The notes under the pieces were generated by a model, which saw only the letters and a program-made list of their open reading frames with translations, had not been told where the DNA came from and made no database searches. The position numbers and the translations under genes were made by a program. 64,000 nucleotides of DNA from Pseudomonas entomophila (GTDB lineage: Bacteria; Pseudomonadota; Gammaproteobacteria; Pseudomonadales; Pseudomonadaceae), in the NCBI RefSeq assembly GCF_029193575.1, contig NZ_JARGCS010000040.1:16592-80591 (forward strand), written 5' to 3'. This document shows, one piece after another, positions 16,442 to 24,940 of the stretch (position 1 is the stretch's first letter; every line of letters begins with the position of its first letter).

Positions 16442-16541
16442 CTGATTACGATAAAAACAATGCAGACGCGCTGCCACCGGTCGTCCGACCCCTCGCGCAG
16501 CCCACTGCCCGCAACGGCTCCGCGCGAGCCCGGAGGCATCG

Positions 16542-17843
16542 ATGACCCGCGACACGTCCCCTGAACGCCAGTACCTGAGCGGCTTCGGCAACGAATTCGC
16601 CAGCGAAGCCCTGCCCGGTGCGCTGCCGGTCGGGCAGAACTCGCCGCAGCAGGCGCCCTACGGGCTGTACGCCGAACTGCTGTCGGGCACCGCGTTCACC
16701 ATGGCGCGTAGCGAACTGCGCCGCACCTGGCTGTACCGCATCCGCCCCTCGGCCCTGCACCCGCGTTTCGAGCGCCTGGCGCGCCAGCCCCTGGCCGGCC
16801 CGCTGGGCGCGGCCAACCCCAACCGCATGCGTTGGAGCCCGCAGCCGATTCCAACCGAGCCCACCGATTTCATCGAAGGCTGGCTGCCGATGGTGGCCAA
16901 TGCCCCGGCCGAGAAACCGGCCGGCGTGAGCATCTACATCTACCGCGCCAACCGCTCCATGGAGCGGGTGTTCTTCAACGCCGACGGTGAGTTGCTGCTG
17001 GTGCCTGAACAGGGCCGCCTGCGCATCGCCACCGAGCTGGGCGTGCTGGAGGTCGAGCCGTTGGAGATCGCGGTGATCCCGCGCGGCATGAAGTTTCGCG
17101 TCGAGCTGCTCGACGGCCAGGCGCGCGGCTACATCGCCGAGAACCACGGCGCACCGCTGCGCCTGCCGGACCTCGGCCCCATCGGCAGCAATGGCCTGGC
17201 CAACCCGCGCGACTTCCTCACCCCGGTTGCCCATTACGAAGAAAGCACCGGCCCCGTGCAGTTGGTGCAGAAGTTTCTCGGTGAACACTGGGCCTGCGAG
17301 CTGGGCCACTCGCCACTGGACGTGGTCGCCTGGCACGGCAGCAACGTGCCCTACAAGTACGACTTGCGCCGCTTCAACACGATCGGCACGGTGAGCTTCG
17401 ACCACCCGGACCCGTCCATCTTCACCGTGCTGACCTCGCCGACCAGCGTGCACGGCCTGGCCAACATGGATTTCGTGATCTTCCCGCCGCGCTGGATGGT
17501 GGCCGAGAAGACCTTCCGCCCGCCGTGGTTCCACCGCAACCTGATGAACGAGTTCATGGGCCTGATCCATGGGGCCTACGACGCCAAGGCCGAAGGCTTC
17601 CTGCCCGGTGGCGCCTCGCTGCATGGGGTGATGAGCGCCCACGGCCCGGACGCCGACACCTGCGCCAAGGCCATCGCCGCCGACCTGGCCCCGCACAAGA
17701 TCGACGCCACCATGGCCTTCATGTTCGAGACCAGCCAGGTGCTGCGCCCGAGCCGCCAGGCCCTCGACTGCCCGCAATTGCAGGCCGACTACGACAGCTG
17801 CTGGGCGACCCTGCCGAGCACCTTCAACCCGAACCGGAGATAA
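16542..17843 (+). CDS. hmgA: Homogentisate 1,2-dioxygenase
   Basis: A 433-residue iron dioxygenase that opens the ring of homogentisate to maleylacetoacetate, the central step of Phe/Tyr catabolism. YLSGFGNEFASEALPGALP at the start is the family hallmark; the Fe ligands lie in PPWFHRNLMNEFMG (His and Glu) and GGASLHGVMSAHGPD (His). Length is normal. GGAGG precedes ATG 16542. First gene of hmgA-fahA-maiA, three bases before fahA. Loss of this enzyme in pseudomonads causes brown pyomelanin. Confidence 0.98.
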   Translation: MTRDTSPERQYLSGFGNEFASEALPGALPVGQNSPQQAPYGLYAELLSGTAFTMARSELRRTWLYRIRPSALHPRFERLARQPLAGPLGAANPNRMRWSPQPIPTEPTDFIEGWLPMVANAPAEKPAGVSIYIYRANRSMERVFFNADGELLLVPEQGRLRIATELGVLEVEPLEIAVIPRGMKFRVELLDGQARGYIAENHGAPLRLPDLGPIGSNGLANPRDFLTPVAHYEESTGPVQLVQKFLGEHWACELGHSPLDVVAWHGSNVPYKYDLRRFNTIGTVSFDHPDPSIFTVLTSPTSVHGLANMDFVIFPPRWMVAEKTFRPPWFHRNLMNEFMGLIHGAYDAKAEGFLPGGASLHGVMSAHGPDADTCAKAIAADLAPHKIDATMAFMFETSQVLRPSRQALDCPQLQADYDSCWATLPSTFNPNRR

Positions 17844-17846
17844 CCG

Positions 17847-19139
17847 ATGAATCACACCGCCTCTGCCCGTAGCTGGGTTGAACACGCCAACGGGCACCGC
17901 GACTTCCCGCTGCAGAACCTGCCGCTGGGCATCTTCAGCCGCCCCGGCCAGGCGCCGCGCTGCGGCGTGGCCATCGGCGAAGCGATTCTCGACCTGGAGG
18001 CGGTGCTGGCCGCCGGGTTGTTCGAGGGCGAGGCCAAGGCCGCTGTCGAAGCCACCCGCGGCGGGGCGTTGAACGCCTTCTTCGCCCTCGGCCGTCCGGC
18101 GCGCGTGGCCCTGCGCGAGCGCCTGCTGGCGCTGCTCGGCGAACACAGCGAACACCAGGGCGAGCTCCAGGCGGCGCTGTGCCCGGCCGCCGACTGCCAA
18201 TTGCACCTGCCGGCCAAGGTCGGCGACTACACCGACTTCTACGTCGGCATCGAGCACGCCAAGAACGTCGGCAAGCTGTTCCGCCCCGACAACCCGCTGC
18301 TGCCCAACTACAAGCATGTGCCGATCGGCTACCACGGCCGCGCCTCGACCCTGCGCCCATCCGGCACCGCTGTGCGTCGACCCAAGGGCCAGACCCTGCC
18401 CGCCGGGCAGACCGAGCCGAGCTTCGGCCCCTGCGCGCGGCTGGACTACGAGCTGGAACTGGGCATCTGGATCGGCCCGGGCAATGACCTGGGCCAGGCC
18501 ATCCCGGTGGGCGACGCCGCCGAGCACGTGGCCGGCTTCTGCCTGCTCAACGACTGGTCGGCGCGCGATATCCAGGCCTGGGAATACCAACCGCTCGGCC
18601 CGTTCCTGTCCAAGAGCTTCATCACCAGCGTATCGCCCTGGGTGGTCACCGCCGAGGCCCTGGAGCCGTTCCGCTGCGCCCAGCCGGCGCGCCCGGACGG
18701 TGACCCGCAGCCGCTGTCGTACCTGCTCGACAAGCGCGACCAGGCCGGTGGCGCCCTGGACATCGAACTGGAGGTGCTGCTGCTCACCGAGCGCATGCGC
18801 GAAGAGGGCCTGCCGGCCCACCGCCTGACCCTGAGCAACACCCGCAGCATGTACTGGACCGTGGCGCAGATGGTCGCCCACCACAGCGTCAACGGCTGCC
18901 AACTGCAACCGGGCGACCTGTTCGGTTCGGGCACCTTGTCCGGCGCCGAGCCGGGCGCGTTCGGCAGCCTGCTGGAGATCACCGAGGGCGGCAAGCTGCC
19001 GGTGCAACTGGCCAGCGGCGAGGTGCGCAAGTTCCTCGAAGACGGCGACGAGATCATCCTGCGCGCCCGTTGCGCGCGCGAAGGCGTGGCCAGCATCGGC
19101 TTCGGCGAGTGCCGCGGCAAAGTCATCGCGGCGAACTGA
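17847..19139 (+). CDS. fahA: Fumarylacetoacetase
   Basis: A 430-residue hydrolase splitting fumarylacetoacetate into fumarate and acetoacetate. Diagnostic segments: NLPLGIFSR at the N-terminus, VGDYTDFYVGIEHAKNVG (with the catalytic acidic/His positions), YHGRASTL and DYELELGIWIGPGN with metal-binding acids, then LLNDWSARDIQAWEYQPLG. Located between hmgA and maiA in one operon; the acetoacetate produced could be used by the thiolase type encoded at 1625. Confidence 0.97.
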   Translation: MNHTASARSWVEHANGHRDFPLQNLPLGIFSRPGQAPRCGVAIGEAILDLEAVLAAGLFEGEAKAAVEATRGGALNAFFALGRPARVALRERLLALLGEHSEHQGELQAALCPAADCQLHLPAKVGDYTDFYVGIEHAKNVGKLFRPDNPLLPNYKHVPIGYHGRASTLRPSGTAVRRPKGQTLPAGQTEPSFGPCARLDYELELGIWIGPGNDLGQAIPVGDAAEHVAGFCLLNDWSARDIQAWEYQPLGPFLSKSFITSVSPWVVTAEALEPFRCAQPARPDGDPQPLSYLLDKRDQAGGALDIELEVLLLTERMREEGLPAHRLTLSNTRSMYWTVAQMVAHHSVNGCQLQPGDLFGSGTLSGAEPGAFGSLLEITEGGKLPVQLASGEVRKFLEDGDEIILRARCAREGVASIGFGECRGKVIAAN

Positions 19140-19152
19140 AGAGGGCAGGGCG

Positions 19153-19782
19153 ATGGAGCTGTTCACCTACTACCGTTCCACCTCCTCGTACCGGGTGCGC
19201 ATCGCCCTGGCGCTCAAGGGCCTGGGCTACCAGGCCGTGCCGGTCAACCTGCTCGAGGGCGAGCAGCGCGGCGCCGACTACCTGGCGCTCAACCCCCAGG
19301 GCCGGGTGCCGGCCCTGCGCACCGACACCGGCGAGTTGCTGGTGCAGTCGCCCGCGATCATCGAGTACCTCGAGGACGCCTTCCCCGCGCCTGCGCTGCT
19401 GCCGGTCGAGGCGCAAGCCCGCGCCAAGGTGCGTGGGGTGGCGGCGATCATCGGTTGCGACATCCACCCGCTGCACAACGTCAGCGTGCTCAACCAGTTG
19501 CGCCAGCTGGGGCAGGACGAGGCGCAGGTCAGCCAGTGGATCGCCCATTGGATCAGCCAGGGGCTGGCGGCGGTGGAGCGCTTGATCGGCGACGAAGGCT
19601 TCTGTTTCGGCGAGGTGCCAGGGTTGGCGGATGTGTACCTGGTGCCGCAGCTGTATGCGGCCGAGCGCTTCAATGTCGACCTGAGTGGTTACCCGCGCAT
19701 TCGCCGGGTGGCGGCGCTGGCCGAGCGGCATCCGGCATTCGCCGCGGCGCACCCGGCGCGGCAGCCCGATACCCCGCGATAG
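19153..19782 (+). CDS. maiA: Maleylacetoacetate isomerase (zeta-class GST)
   Basis: A 209-residue zeta GST that isomerises maleylacetoacetate to fumarylacetoacetate using glutathione. The zeta signature appears as STSSYRVRIALALKG (residues 9-23, with the catalytic Ser) and NPQGRVPAL, VQSPAIIEYLEDAFP binds glutathione. Last enzyme gene of the hmg operon. Its end runs into a REP-like GATAGGGCCGG tail. Confidence 0.96.
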   Translation: MELFTYYRSTSSYRVRIALALKGLGYQAVPVNLLEGEQRGADYLALNPQGRVPALRTDTGELLVQSPAIIEYLEDAFPAPALLPVEAQARAKVRGVAAIIGCDIHPLHNVSVLNQLRQLGQDEAQVSQWIAHWISQGLAAVERLIGDEGFCFGEVPGLADVYLVPQLYAAERFNVDLSGYPRIRRVAALAERHPAFAAAHPARQPDTPR

Positions 19783-19827
19783 GGCCGGCGACGACACCCC
19801 ATAACAAAAACCACCCGGTACCTTGCG

Positions 19828-21183
19828 ATGCATAACCAGATAGCCAGCTTCCGCGCTGCCCTCGACGCGCGCCCGGTGTCTTCCTATCAGTGGCGCCTGC
19901 TGGTGCTGCTGATCCTGTTGTTGGTCACCGACGGTTACGATGCCCAGGTGCTGGGCTACGTGATTCCCGCCCTGGCGCAGGACTGGGGCCTGGAGAAAGC
20001 CGCCTTCGGCCCGGTGTTCAGCGCCAACCTGCTGGGCCTGACCGTCGGCTCGCTGGCCATCACCCCGCTGGCCGACCGTTTCGGCGTGCGCCGGGTGCTG
20101 TTGTGCTGTGTGTTGCTGTACGCCAGCCTGACGCTGCTGATGGTGTTCGCCACGTCGCTGCACAGCCTGATGCTGGCGCGCTTTCTCTGCGGCATCGGCA
20201 TGGGTGGGGCGATGCCCAGCGCCATGGCGCTGATGGCCGACTATGCGCCGCCGCGCCTGCGCACCTTGATGGTGACCCTGGCCGCCTGCGGTTTCTCACT
20301 TGGCGGTGCGGCCGGTGGCTTCGTCGCCGCCGGCTTCATCGACCGCTTCGGTTGGGAGGCGGTGTTTCTCGCAGGGGGCGTGGCGCCCTTGCTGCTGTTC
20401 CCGTTCCTGCTGTTGTTCCTGCCTGAATCGCTGCCGCGCCTGTTGCGCGACGCCCCGCCTTACGCCCGCCTGCAACGCTTGGCCGGGCGCGTGCTGCCAG
20501 GCTGGCAGGTGCCTGCGGCCCAAGTCGCGGCGGATGAGCCGCAGGCCGGCAAGCTGACCGTGACGGGCCTGTTCCGCGACGGCTTCGCCCGGGCGACCTT
20601 GCTGCTCTGGGGCACCTTCTTCGTCAGCCTGATCCTGCTGTACTTCATGATCAGTTGGCTGCCCTCGTTGTTGCAGGAGAGCGGCCTGGCGCTGAACCAG
20701 GCCAACCTGGTCACGTCGCTGTTCCTGTTCGCCGGTACGTTCGGTGCCGTCTGCCTGGCCTGGTGCGCCGATCGCCTGGCCAACAAGACCTACCTGCTGG
20801 CCGGGGTGCTGCTGGGCGCGGCCGTGTTCAGCGTGCTGGTGGGGCTGAACCACGACGACCCACGCTGGCTGGTGCCCAGCGTGTTCGCCGCCGGGTTCTG
20901 CATCATCGGCGGGCAACTGACCCTGAACGCCTTCGTCAGCAATTTCTACCCCGCCCAGGTGCGCGCCACCGGCACGGGTTGGGCGCTGGGCGTCGGGCGC
21001 TTCGGCTCGATCCTCGGGCCACTGTTCGGCAGCCTGCTGCTGGCGATGCACATGCCGGTGCAGACGATCTTCTTCTTCTGCGCCGTGCCAGCGTTGATCG
21101 CTGCGCTGTTGATCAGCCAGGTGCGCGCGCCGCGCCCGGCGAACGAGGCGGCGCCAGGCAAGGTGCAGGCGTTAGTGGATTGA
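19828..21183 (+). CDS. MFS transporter, aromatic acid:H+ symporter type
   Basis: A 451-residue, 12-helix transporter. TDGYDAQVLGYVIPALAQDWG (its DGYD and PAL parts) is the helix-1 motif of the AAHS family (PcaK, BenK, MhpT); PLADRFGVRRVL is the loop 2-3 motif. It starts 45 bases after maiA on the same strand, so it probably imports an aromatic acid feeding the pathway, such as homogentisate or a hydroxyphenylacetate; the substrate is inferred from position only. Its 3' end overlaps the convergent SirB1-like gene by 12 bases. Confidence 0.88.
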   Translation: MHNQIASFRAALDARPVSSYQWRLLVLLILLLVTDGYDAQVLGYVIPALAQDWGLEKAAFGPVFSANLLGLTVGSLAITPLADRFGVRRVLLCCVLLYASLTLLMVFATSLHSLMLARFLCGIGMGGAMPSAMALMADYAPPRLRTLMVTLAACGFSLGGAAGGFVAAGFIDRFGWEAVFLAGGVAPLLLFPFLLLFLPESLPRLLRDAPPYARLQRLAGRVLPGWQVPAAQVAADEPQAGKLTVTGLFRDGFARATLLLWGTFFVSLILLYFMISWLPSLLQESGLALNQANLVTSLFLFAGTFGAVCLAWCADRLANKTYLLAGVLLGAAVFSVLVGLNHDDPRWLVPSVFAAGFCIIGGQLTLNAFVSNFYPAQVRATGTGWALGVGRFGSILGPLFGSLLLAMHMPVQTIFFFCAVPALIAALLISQVRAPRPANEAAPGKVQALVD

Positions 21184-21978
21184 GCGGCTGGCGTGCGGTA
21201 GCTGCCCGAGGCGTTCGCTGAGTTTCAGGCGTTGCACCGGGTCGTCGGTGAGCAACAGGGCGTGCTCCAGGTCGAAGCGCTCGGCCTGGGGGCAGTCGAG
21301 TTGTTGGTAGAGGGTGGCGCGGGCCAGGTAGTCGGCGACCTGCACCGGGCCCAGTTGCATCACCCGCTCGGCGTCGACCAGCGCGGCCAGGGTGTTGTCG
21401 TTGCTGCTGTGCAACTGGCGCAGGTTGCGCGACAGGCGCTGGAGCATCTGCAGGGGGCTGGCGCTGCGCAGGTGCTCGGCGCTCAGCGGCAGGTTCGGGC
21501 CGAACTGGCGGGCCAGCAGTTCGCGGCAGTCGGCGGGGTACAGGCGGCGCCCGCCGCAGGGGTCGAGCAGGTGATCGGCGCCGGGCACCCGGAGCAGGAA
21601 GTGGCCGGGGAAGTTGACGCCTTCCAGCGGGATCGACAAGCGCCGGGCCAGCTCCAGGGCCAAAATCGCCAGCAGCAGCGGCTGGCCGCGCCGGCGTTGC
21701 AGCACTTTGTCCATCAAGGCCGCCTGCGGGCGCAGCGGGTGGTATTCGTCCTGCTGGTAACCCAAGGCGTTGAGCTGGCGCAGCAGCGGTTGCGCCAGTT
21801 CGTTCAGCGGCAGCATCGGCAGGTTGGCGTTGACCTCGCGTTGCAGGTCGTTGAGTTGCAGCAGGCAGGCAGCCGGGTCTACCCCGCGATCATGCTCGGC
21901 GGCGATCCACAGAGTGGCTTCCAGCAGGGCGACCGGGTCGCGGTCGAGGCAGGCGAGGCAGGCTTGACGTGGGTTCAT
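21172..21978 (-). CDS. SirB1-family transglutaminase-like/TPR protein
   Basis: A 268-residue soluble protein. The first 150 residues form the transglutaminase-like domain (QRRRGQPLLLAILALELARRL, VNFPGHFLLRV, LLDPCGGRRL), with TPR-like helices at the end. The canonical catalytic Cys is not obvious, as in most of the family, and function is unknown. ATG 21978 follows GGAGAAGTACG. Convergent overlap with the MFS gene. Confidence 0.8.
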   Translation of the reverse strand: MNPRQACLACLDRDPVALLEATLWIAAEHDRGVDPAACLLQLNDLQREVNANLPMLPLNELAQPLLRQLNALGYQQDEYHPLRPQAALMDKVLQRRRGQPLLLAILALELARRLSIPLEGVNFPGHFLLRVPGADHLLDPCGGRRLYPADCRELLARQFGPNLPLSAEHLRSASPLQMLQRLSRNLRQLHSSNDNTLAALVDAERVMQLGPVQVADYLARATLYQQLDCPQAERFDLEHALLLTDDPVQRLKLSERLGQLPHASRSIH

Positions 21979-22101
21979 CGTACTTCTCCACACACGTTTA
22001 ACTTTTAGCCCTGGCGCCGGCATTCGTCCAGTGGTCTGCCCGCCGCCTGACCCGTGGCCGCCTGCTTATACTGGTAGAAGCACCTGTCGGGGAGCCCGTC
22101 G

Positions 22102-23121
22102 ATGTTCGCGCTCATGCAAAGTACACGCACCCAGTCCCTGCACCTGTTCATCGACCCGCCCACCGGGCTCAAGGCCGTGGTGGCGATTCACAGCGAGCAG
22201 TTGGGGCCGGCCATGGGTGGCTGTCGCTACCTGCCGTATGCCGATGACGAAAGCGCCATGACCGATGCCATCCGCCTGGCCCAAGGCATGAGCTACAAGG
22301 CGGCCCTGGCCGGCCTGACGTTCGGTGGCGGCAAGGCGGTGATCGTGCGCAACCCCCATGTGGAGAACCGCGCGGCGCTGTTCGAAGCGTTCGGGCGTTT
22401 CGTCGACTCCCTGCAAGGGCGCTTCATCACCGCCGTGGACAGCGGCACCTCGACCCTGGACATGGACTGCATCGCCCAGAGCACCCCGCATGTCACCAGC
22501 ACCACCGCCTCGGGCGACCCTTCGCCGCATGCGGCCATGGGCGTGTTCGCCGGCATCCGCGCCACGTCGATGGCGCGGCTGGGCAGCGATAACCTGGAAG
22601 GGTTGCGGGTGGCGGTGCAGGGCTTGGGCAATGTGGGCTATGCGCTGGCCGAGCAACTGCATGCGGCGGGCGCGGAGTTGTTGGTCAGCGACCTCGACCC
22701 TGGGCGGGTGCGCCTGGCAGTGGAGCAGTTCAATGCGCACCCGGTGACCAACGATGCGTTGCTCAGCACGCCGTGCGACATCTTCGCCCCGTGCGGGGTG
22801 GGGCCAGTGCTCAATGGCCAGAGCGTGATGCAGCTACGCTGCGCGGCGGTGGCGGGCTCGGCCAACAACCAGCTGACCACCTTGCAGGTGGCCGACCAGT
22901 TGGAGACCCGCGGCATCCTCTACGCCCCCGACTACGTGATCAATGCCGGTGGGTTGATCTACGTGGCGCTGACCCACCGGGGAGCCGATGTCGGCACCAT
23001 CACCGCGCATTTGGCGCGGATTCCCTCGCGGCTGACCGAAGTGTTCGCCCACGCCCAGGCCGAGAAGCGCTCGCCGGCGCGGGTGGCGCAGATGCTGGCG
23101 GAGCGGTTGCTGTATGGTTGA
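22102..23121 (+). CDS. ldh: Leucine dehydrogenase (Glu/Leu/Phe/Val dehydrogenase family)
   Basis: A 339-residue NAD-dependent amino-acid dehydrogenase that deaminates branched-chain amino acids to 2-oxo acids. Catalytic segment GMSYKAALAGLTFGGGKAVI with both lysines, then DSGTSTLDMD and the NAD loop VQGLGNVGYALAEQL. GGGGAG lies upstream of ATG 22102. Located close to the hmg operon, as I recall for P. putida, and likely supports amino-acid catabolism. Followed by a REP and convergent yebG. Confidence 0.9.
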   Translation: MFALMQSTRTQSLHLFIDPPTGLKAVVAIHSEQLGPAMGGCRYLPYADDESAMTDAIRLAQGMSYKAALAGLTFGGGKAVIVRNPHVENRAALFEAFGRFVDSLQGRFITAVDSGTSTLDMDCIAQSTPHVTSTTASGDPSPHAAMGVFAGIRATSMARLGSDNLEGLRVAVQGLGNVGYALAEQLHAAGAELLVSDLDPGRVRLAVEQFNAHPVTNDALLSTPCDIFAPCGVGPVLNGQSVMQLRCAAVAGSANNQLTTLQVADQLETRGILYAPDYVINAGGLIYVALTHRGADVGTITAHLARIPSRLTEVFAHAQAEKRSPARVAQMLAERLLYG

Positions 23122-23170
23122 AGGCAGGTTCACCGCCCGCGATTGCGTCGGTAGCCACTGTGACGCGTGG

Positions 23171-23200
23171 CAGGCTTGGCCCTATCGCGGGGCAAGCCTG
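23171..23200. repeat. REP hairpin between ldh and yebG
   Basis: CAGGCTTG (23171-23178) pairs with CAAGCCTG (23193-23200) around the REP core CCCTATCGCGGG; lies between convergent genes. Confidence 0.7.
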
Positions 23201-23217
23201 CTCACAAGGACGGGCGC

Positions 23218-23481
23218 TTAGGCTTCCCCGCCGCCTTCGAGCAACTCCGCCAACGCATCCGGTTGGCTCTTGAACGCCCGGGCGAACACGTCGCGGTTCT
23301 TGGCCATGTAGATACCCGCTTCCTCCACCTGCTGCTCGGTCAGCGACGGCACCGCCTTGTGCAGCACCTCGGCCAGGCGTTCGGCCAGTTCGAGCATCTT
23401 GTCGTGACGATCTGCTTCGGCCTTATCCATGAACAAGCGCTCCGGGTCGCGGCTGCTGCGGTACACCACTTCGACGGCCAT
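23218..23481 (-). CDS. yebG: YebG-family DNA-damage-inducible protein
   Basis: An 87-residue protein starting MAVEVVYRSSRDPERLFMDK, the YebG family signature. YebG is an SOS-regulon protein of unknown biochemical role. AGAGGTGATGA precedes ATG 23481, and a perfect-ends LexA box lies 40 bases upstream, so SOS control is directly supported. Confidence 0.93.
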   Translation of the reverse strand: MAVEVVYRSSRDPERLFMDKAEADRHDKMLELAERLAEVLHKAVPSLTEQQVEEAGIYMAKNRDVFARAFKSQPDALAELLEGGGEA

Positions 23482-23521
23482 TCATCACCTCTGTGCCTTT
23501 TTGCTGGGTTGGGTTGGATAA

Positions 23522-23537
23522 CTGTATTTTTATACAG
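23522..23537. promoter_or_regulatory. LexA box of yebG
   Basis: CTGT-ATTTTTAT-ACAG matches the consensus CTGT-N8-ACAG with both ends intact and an AT-only centre. Confidence 0.92.
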
Positions 23538-23555
23538 TAATGGCAGATGGCACCA

Positions 23556-23583
23556 CCGCGCAACCTCCGCGGAGGGCTTTTTT
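23556..23583 (+). terminator. Hairpin with T-run, gene served unclear
   Basis: CCGCG-loop-CGCGG (23556-23572), overlapping an alternative CCTCC/GGAGG pairing, then TTTTTT at 23578-23583. It reads as a plus-strand terminator 18 bases right of the LexA box, but no plus-strand gene ends here. Confidence 0.35.
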
Positions 23584-23724
23584 ACATCCGGCAAAGCGTA
23601 GCCCACAGGTGCCTTGCGGCAATCGGTCGCCTTCCAAGACCAGGGCCTGGCCCTTTAACTGCATGGCACAAGCGTCACAGAGGTGGCGCACCATCCTTCA
23701 TGTCGTATCGGGGAATGCAAGATC

Positions 23725-24198
23725 GTGAACATCAAATGGGCTGAAAAACTGCGCAAGGGCCTGCATGGCTCGGCCGACTCGCTGGGTAACCTGTGCGTGG
23801 AGTCGTTCCACTACCTGGCGTTGTTCGGCATCGGTGGCATCACGGCCTACGCGGCGGTGATGACTTTCCTGGACATGCTGGGCAAGGGCGGGGTGAGCGT
23901 CGATGACATCCTGTTGCTGTTCATCTACCTGGAATTGGGGGCGATGGTGGGGATCTACTTCAAGACCAACCACATGCCCATCCGCTTCCTGCTCTACGTG
24001 GCGATCACTGCGTTGACGCGCCTGCTGATAGGCGATGTGTCGCACCACAAGGCGCCGGACGCGGGGCTGTTGTACCTGTGCGGCGGCATCCTGCTGTTGG
24101 CGTTCTCGATCCTGGTGGTGCGCTATGCCTCGTACCGTTACCCGTCGACGCGGGTGATCGATGCCAGTGGCAAGGAGCTGGATGACGGCAAGGTCTGA
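23725..24198 (+). CDS. psiE: PsiE-family phosphate-starvation-inducible membrane protein
   Basis: A 157-residue inner-membrane protein with four predicted helices; segments LELGAMVGIYFKTNHMPIRFLL (its FKTNHMP core) and ALTRLLIGD are typical of PsiE. I chose the GTG at 23725 (MNIKWAEKLRKG), since the open frame upstream has no better start. I looked for a Pho box and found none convincing. Ends at a perfect 12-bp hairpin. Confidence 0.85.
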   Translation: MNIKWAEKLRKGLHGSADSLGNLCVESFHYLALFGIGGITAYAAVMTFLDMLGKGGVSVDDILLLFIYLELGAMVGIYFKTNHMPIRFLLYVAITALTRLLIGDVSHHKAPDAGLLYLCGGILLLAFSILVVRYASYRYPSTRVIDASGKELDDGKV

Positions 24199-24205
24199 CC
24201 TATCG

Positions 24206-24239
24206 CCATCGCGGGGCAAGTCGGATCGCCCCGCGATGG
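24206..24239. terminator. REP-type hairpin between psiE and the DUF3077 gene
   Basis: CCATCGCGGGGC (24206-24217) and GCCCCGCGATGG (24228-24239) pair perfectly around ten bases; likely a bidirectional terminator for two convergent genes. Confidence 0.7.
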
Positions 24240-24249
24240 CCGTCACTGA

Positions 24250-24516
24250 CTACCCACGATTTCGGGCAATCTCCAGATCATTCATCAATGCCTTGGCCAG
24301 CGCGCTGAGGTAGTGCACCGCGCCGCTCACCTTCGGGTCAGGCGCTTCCTCCAGGCCTTCGCTCAGGTGGCGTATGCAGCCCAGCAACACGGACACTTCC
24401 TCGAACGCCCGCTCGAAGGGAACCCCCGGCTGGACCCGAAACAGCTCCATGCAGGTGGTCACGCCCGCTGTCGCGCAGGCCTTGGTTTCATCACTCCTTG
24501 ACGGTATTGGGTTCAC
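24250..24516 (-). CDS. DUF3077 family small protein
   Basis: An 88-residue Pseudomonas-specific protein with VQPGVPFERAFEEVSVLLGCIRHLSE, the pattern of DUF3077. Function unknown. The GTG start at 24516 overlaps the upstream DUF6124 stop by four bases (GTGA), so the two are coupled. Confidence 0.75.
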   Translation of the reverse strand: MNPIPSRSDETKACATAGVTTCMELFRVQPGVPFERAFEEVSVLLGCIRHLSEGLEEAPDPKVSGAVHYLSALAKALMNDLEIARNRG

Positions 24517-24761
24517 AGCCGCTGCAACGCATGCTCGACCAGCGCCTGCGCGGTCTCGGCGGCATGCGCTGCGTTGGCGAGCATGTGCAGGCCGGGGACG
24601 CCGGCATAGGCGCGGCAGTGTTCATCTAGGGTTTCGGCGACGCCCCTCATCAGTTCGCTGGCATGGGCCAGGGCGTCGGGTGGGGTCAGGTCGGAATGGA
24701 TGGAGAAGTAGGGGTTGGTGATGAGCTTGAGGCGGGGAGGGTCGGGGACGAGCTTTTTCAT
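24513..24761 (-). CDS. DUF6124 family small protein
   Basis: An 82-residue protein: MKKLVPDPPRLKLITNPYF then LTPPDALAHASELM, the typical DUF6124 start. Same ALxxAS-type helical pattern as DUF3077, so the pair may be distant relatives that act together. Function unknown. It lies 62 bases downstream of a highly structured leader. Confidence 0.75.
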   Translation of the reverse strand: MKKLVPDPPRLKLITNPYFSIHSDLTPPDALAHASELMRGVAETLDEHCRAYAGVPGLHMLANAAHAAETAQALVEHALQRL

Positions 24762-24805
24762 GATCAGATCTCTTGTGCAGTGAACAAACGCTGCCACGAG
24801 AATCT

Positions 24806-24940
24806 TTTCTCACGAGATCAGGGTGGCAGCCGTGCACGGGGTGAGAAATCCGAGGCACAAGAAACTCGGCCAGGCCGGAGCCTGCCCGAACACGGCTGCC
24901 ATGACAGGAAGGCCGCTACTTATGCTGTCGGGTTTCTCAC
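24806..24940 (-). ncRNA. Candidate structured leader with mutually exclusive pairings upstream of DUF6124
   Basis: Read on either strand this region folds: TGGCAGCCGTG (24824-24834) pairs perfectly with CACGGCTGCCA (24891-24901), enclosing CCGAG/CTCGG (24850-24854, 24865-24869) and CAGGC/GCCTG with a four-base loop (24871-24884), a three-way junction. Three copies of the same 8-mer, TTTCTCAC (24806-24813), GTGAGAAA (24841-24848) and TTTCTCAC (24933-24940), let the middle one pair with either side, the design of an attenuator or switch. Transcript orientation is inferred from DUF6124 downstream. No ligand or known RNA family is claimed. Confidence 0.45.
24810..24902 (-). CDS. Possible 30-residue leader peptide
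   Basis: ATG at 24902 to TGA at 24810 encodes a hydrophobic peptide starting MAAVFGQAPAWPSFL and ending TAATLIS. It spans exactly the 11-bp closing stem of the structured leader. There is no convincing ribosome site, so it may be a by-product of the palindrome; if translated, ribosome position would choose between the alternative hairpins. Confidence 0.25.
   Translation of the reverse strand: MAAVFGQAPAWPSFLCLGFLTPCTAATLIS

Noticed and set aside
16446..19166. Open minus-strand frame of about 900 codons opposite hmgA-fahA
   Set aside because: Low-complexity Ala/Gly/Arg-rich translation with no family pattern, lying exactly opposite well-conserved genes; a GC-content shadow.
23640..23724. Pho box upstream of psiE
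   Set aside because: Two weak matches around CTGCATGG and GCGTCACAG do not form the direct-repeat pattern.
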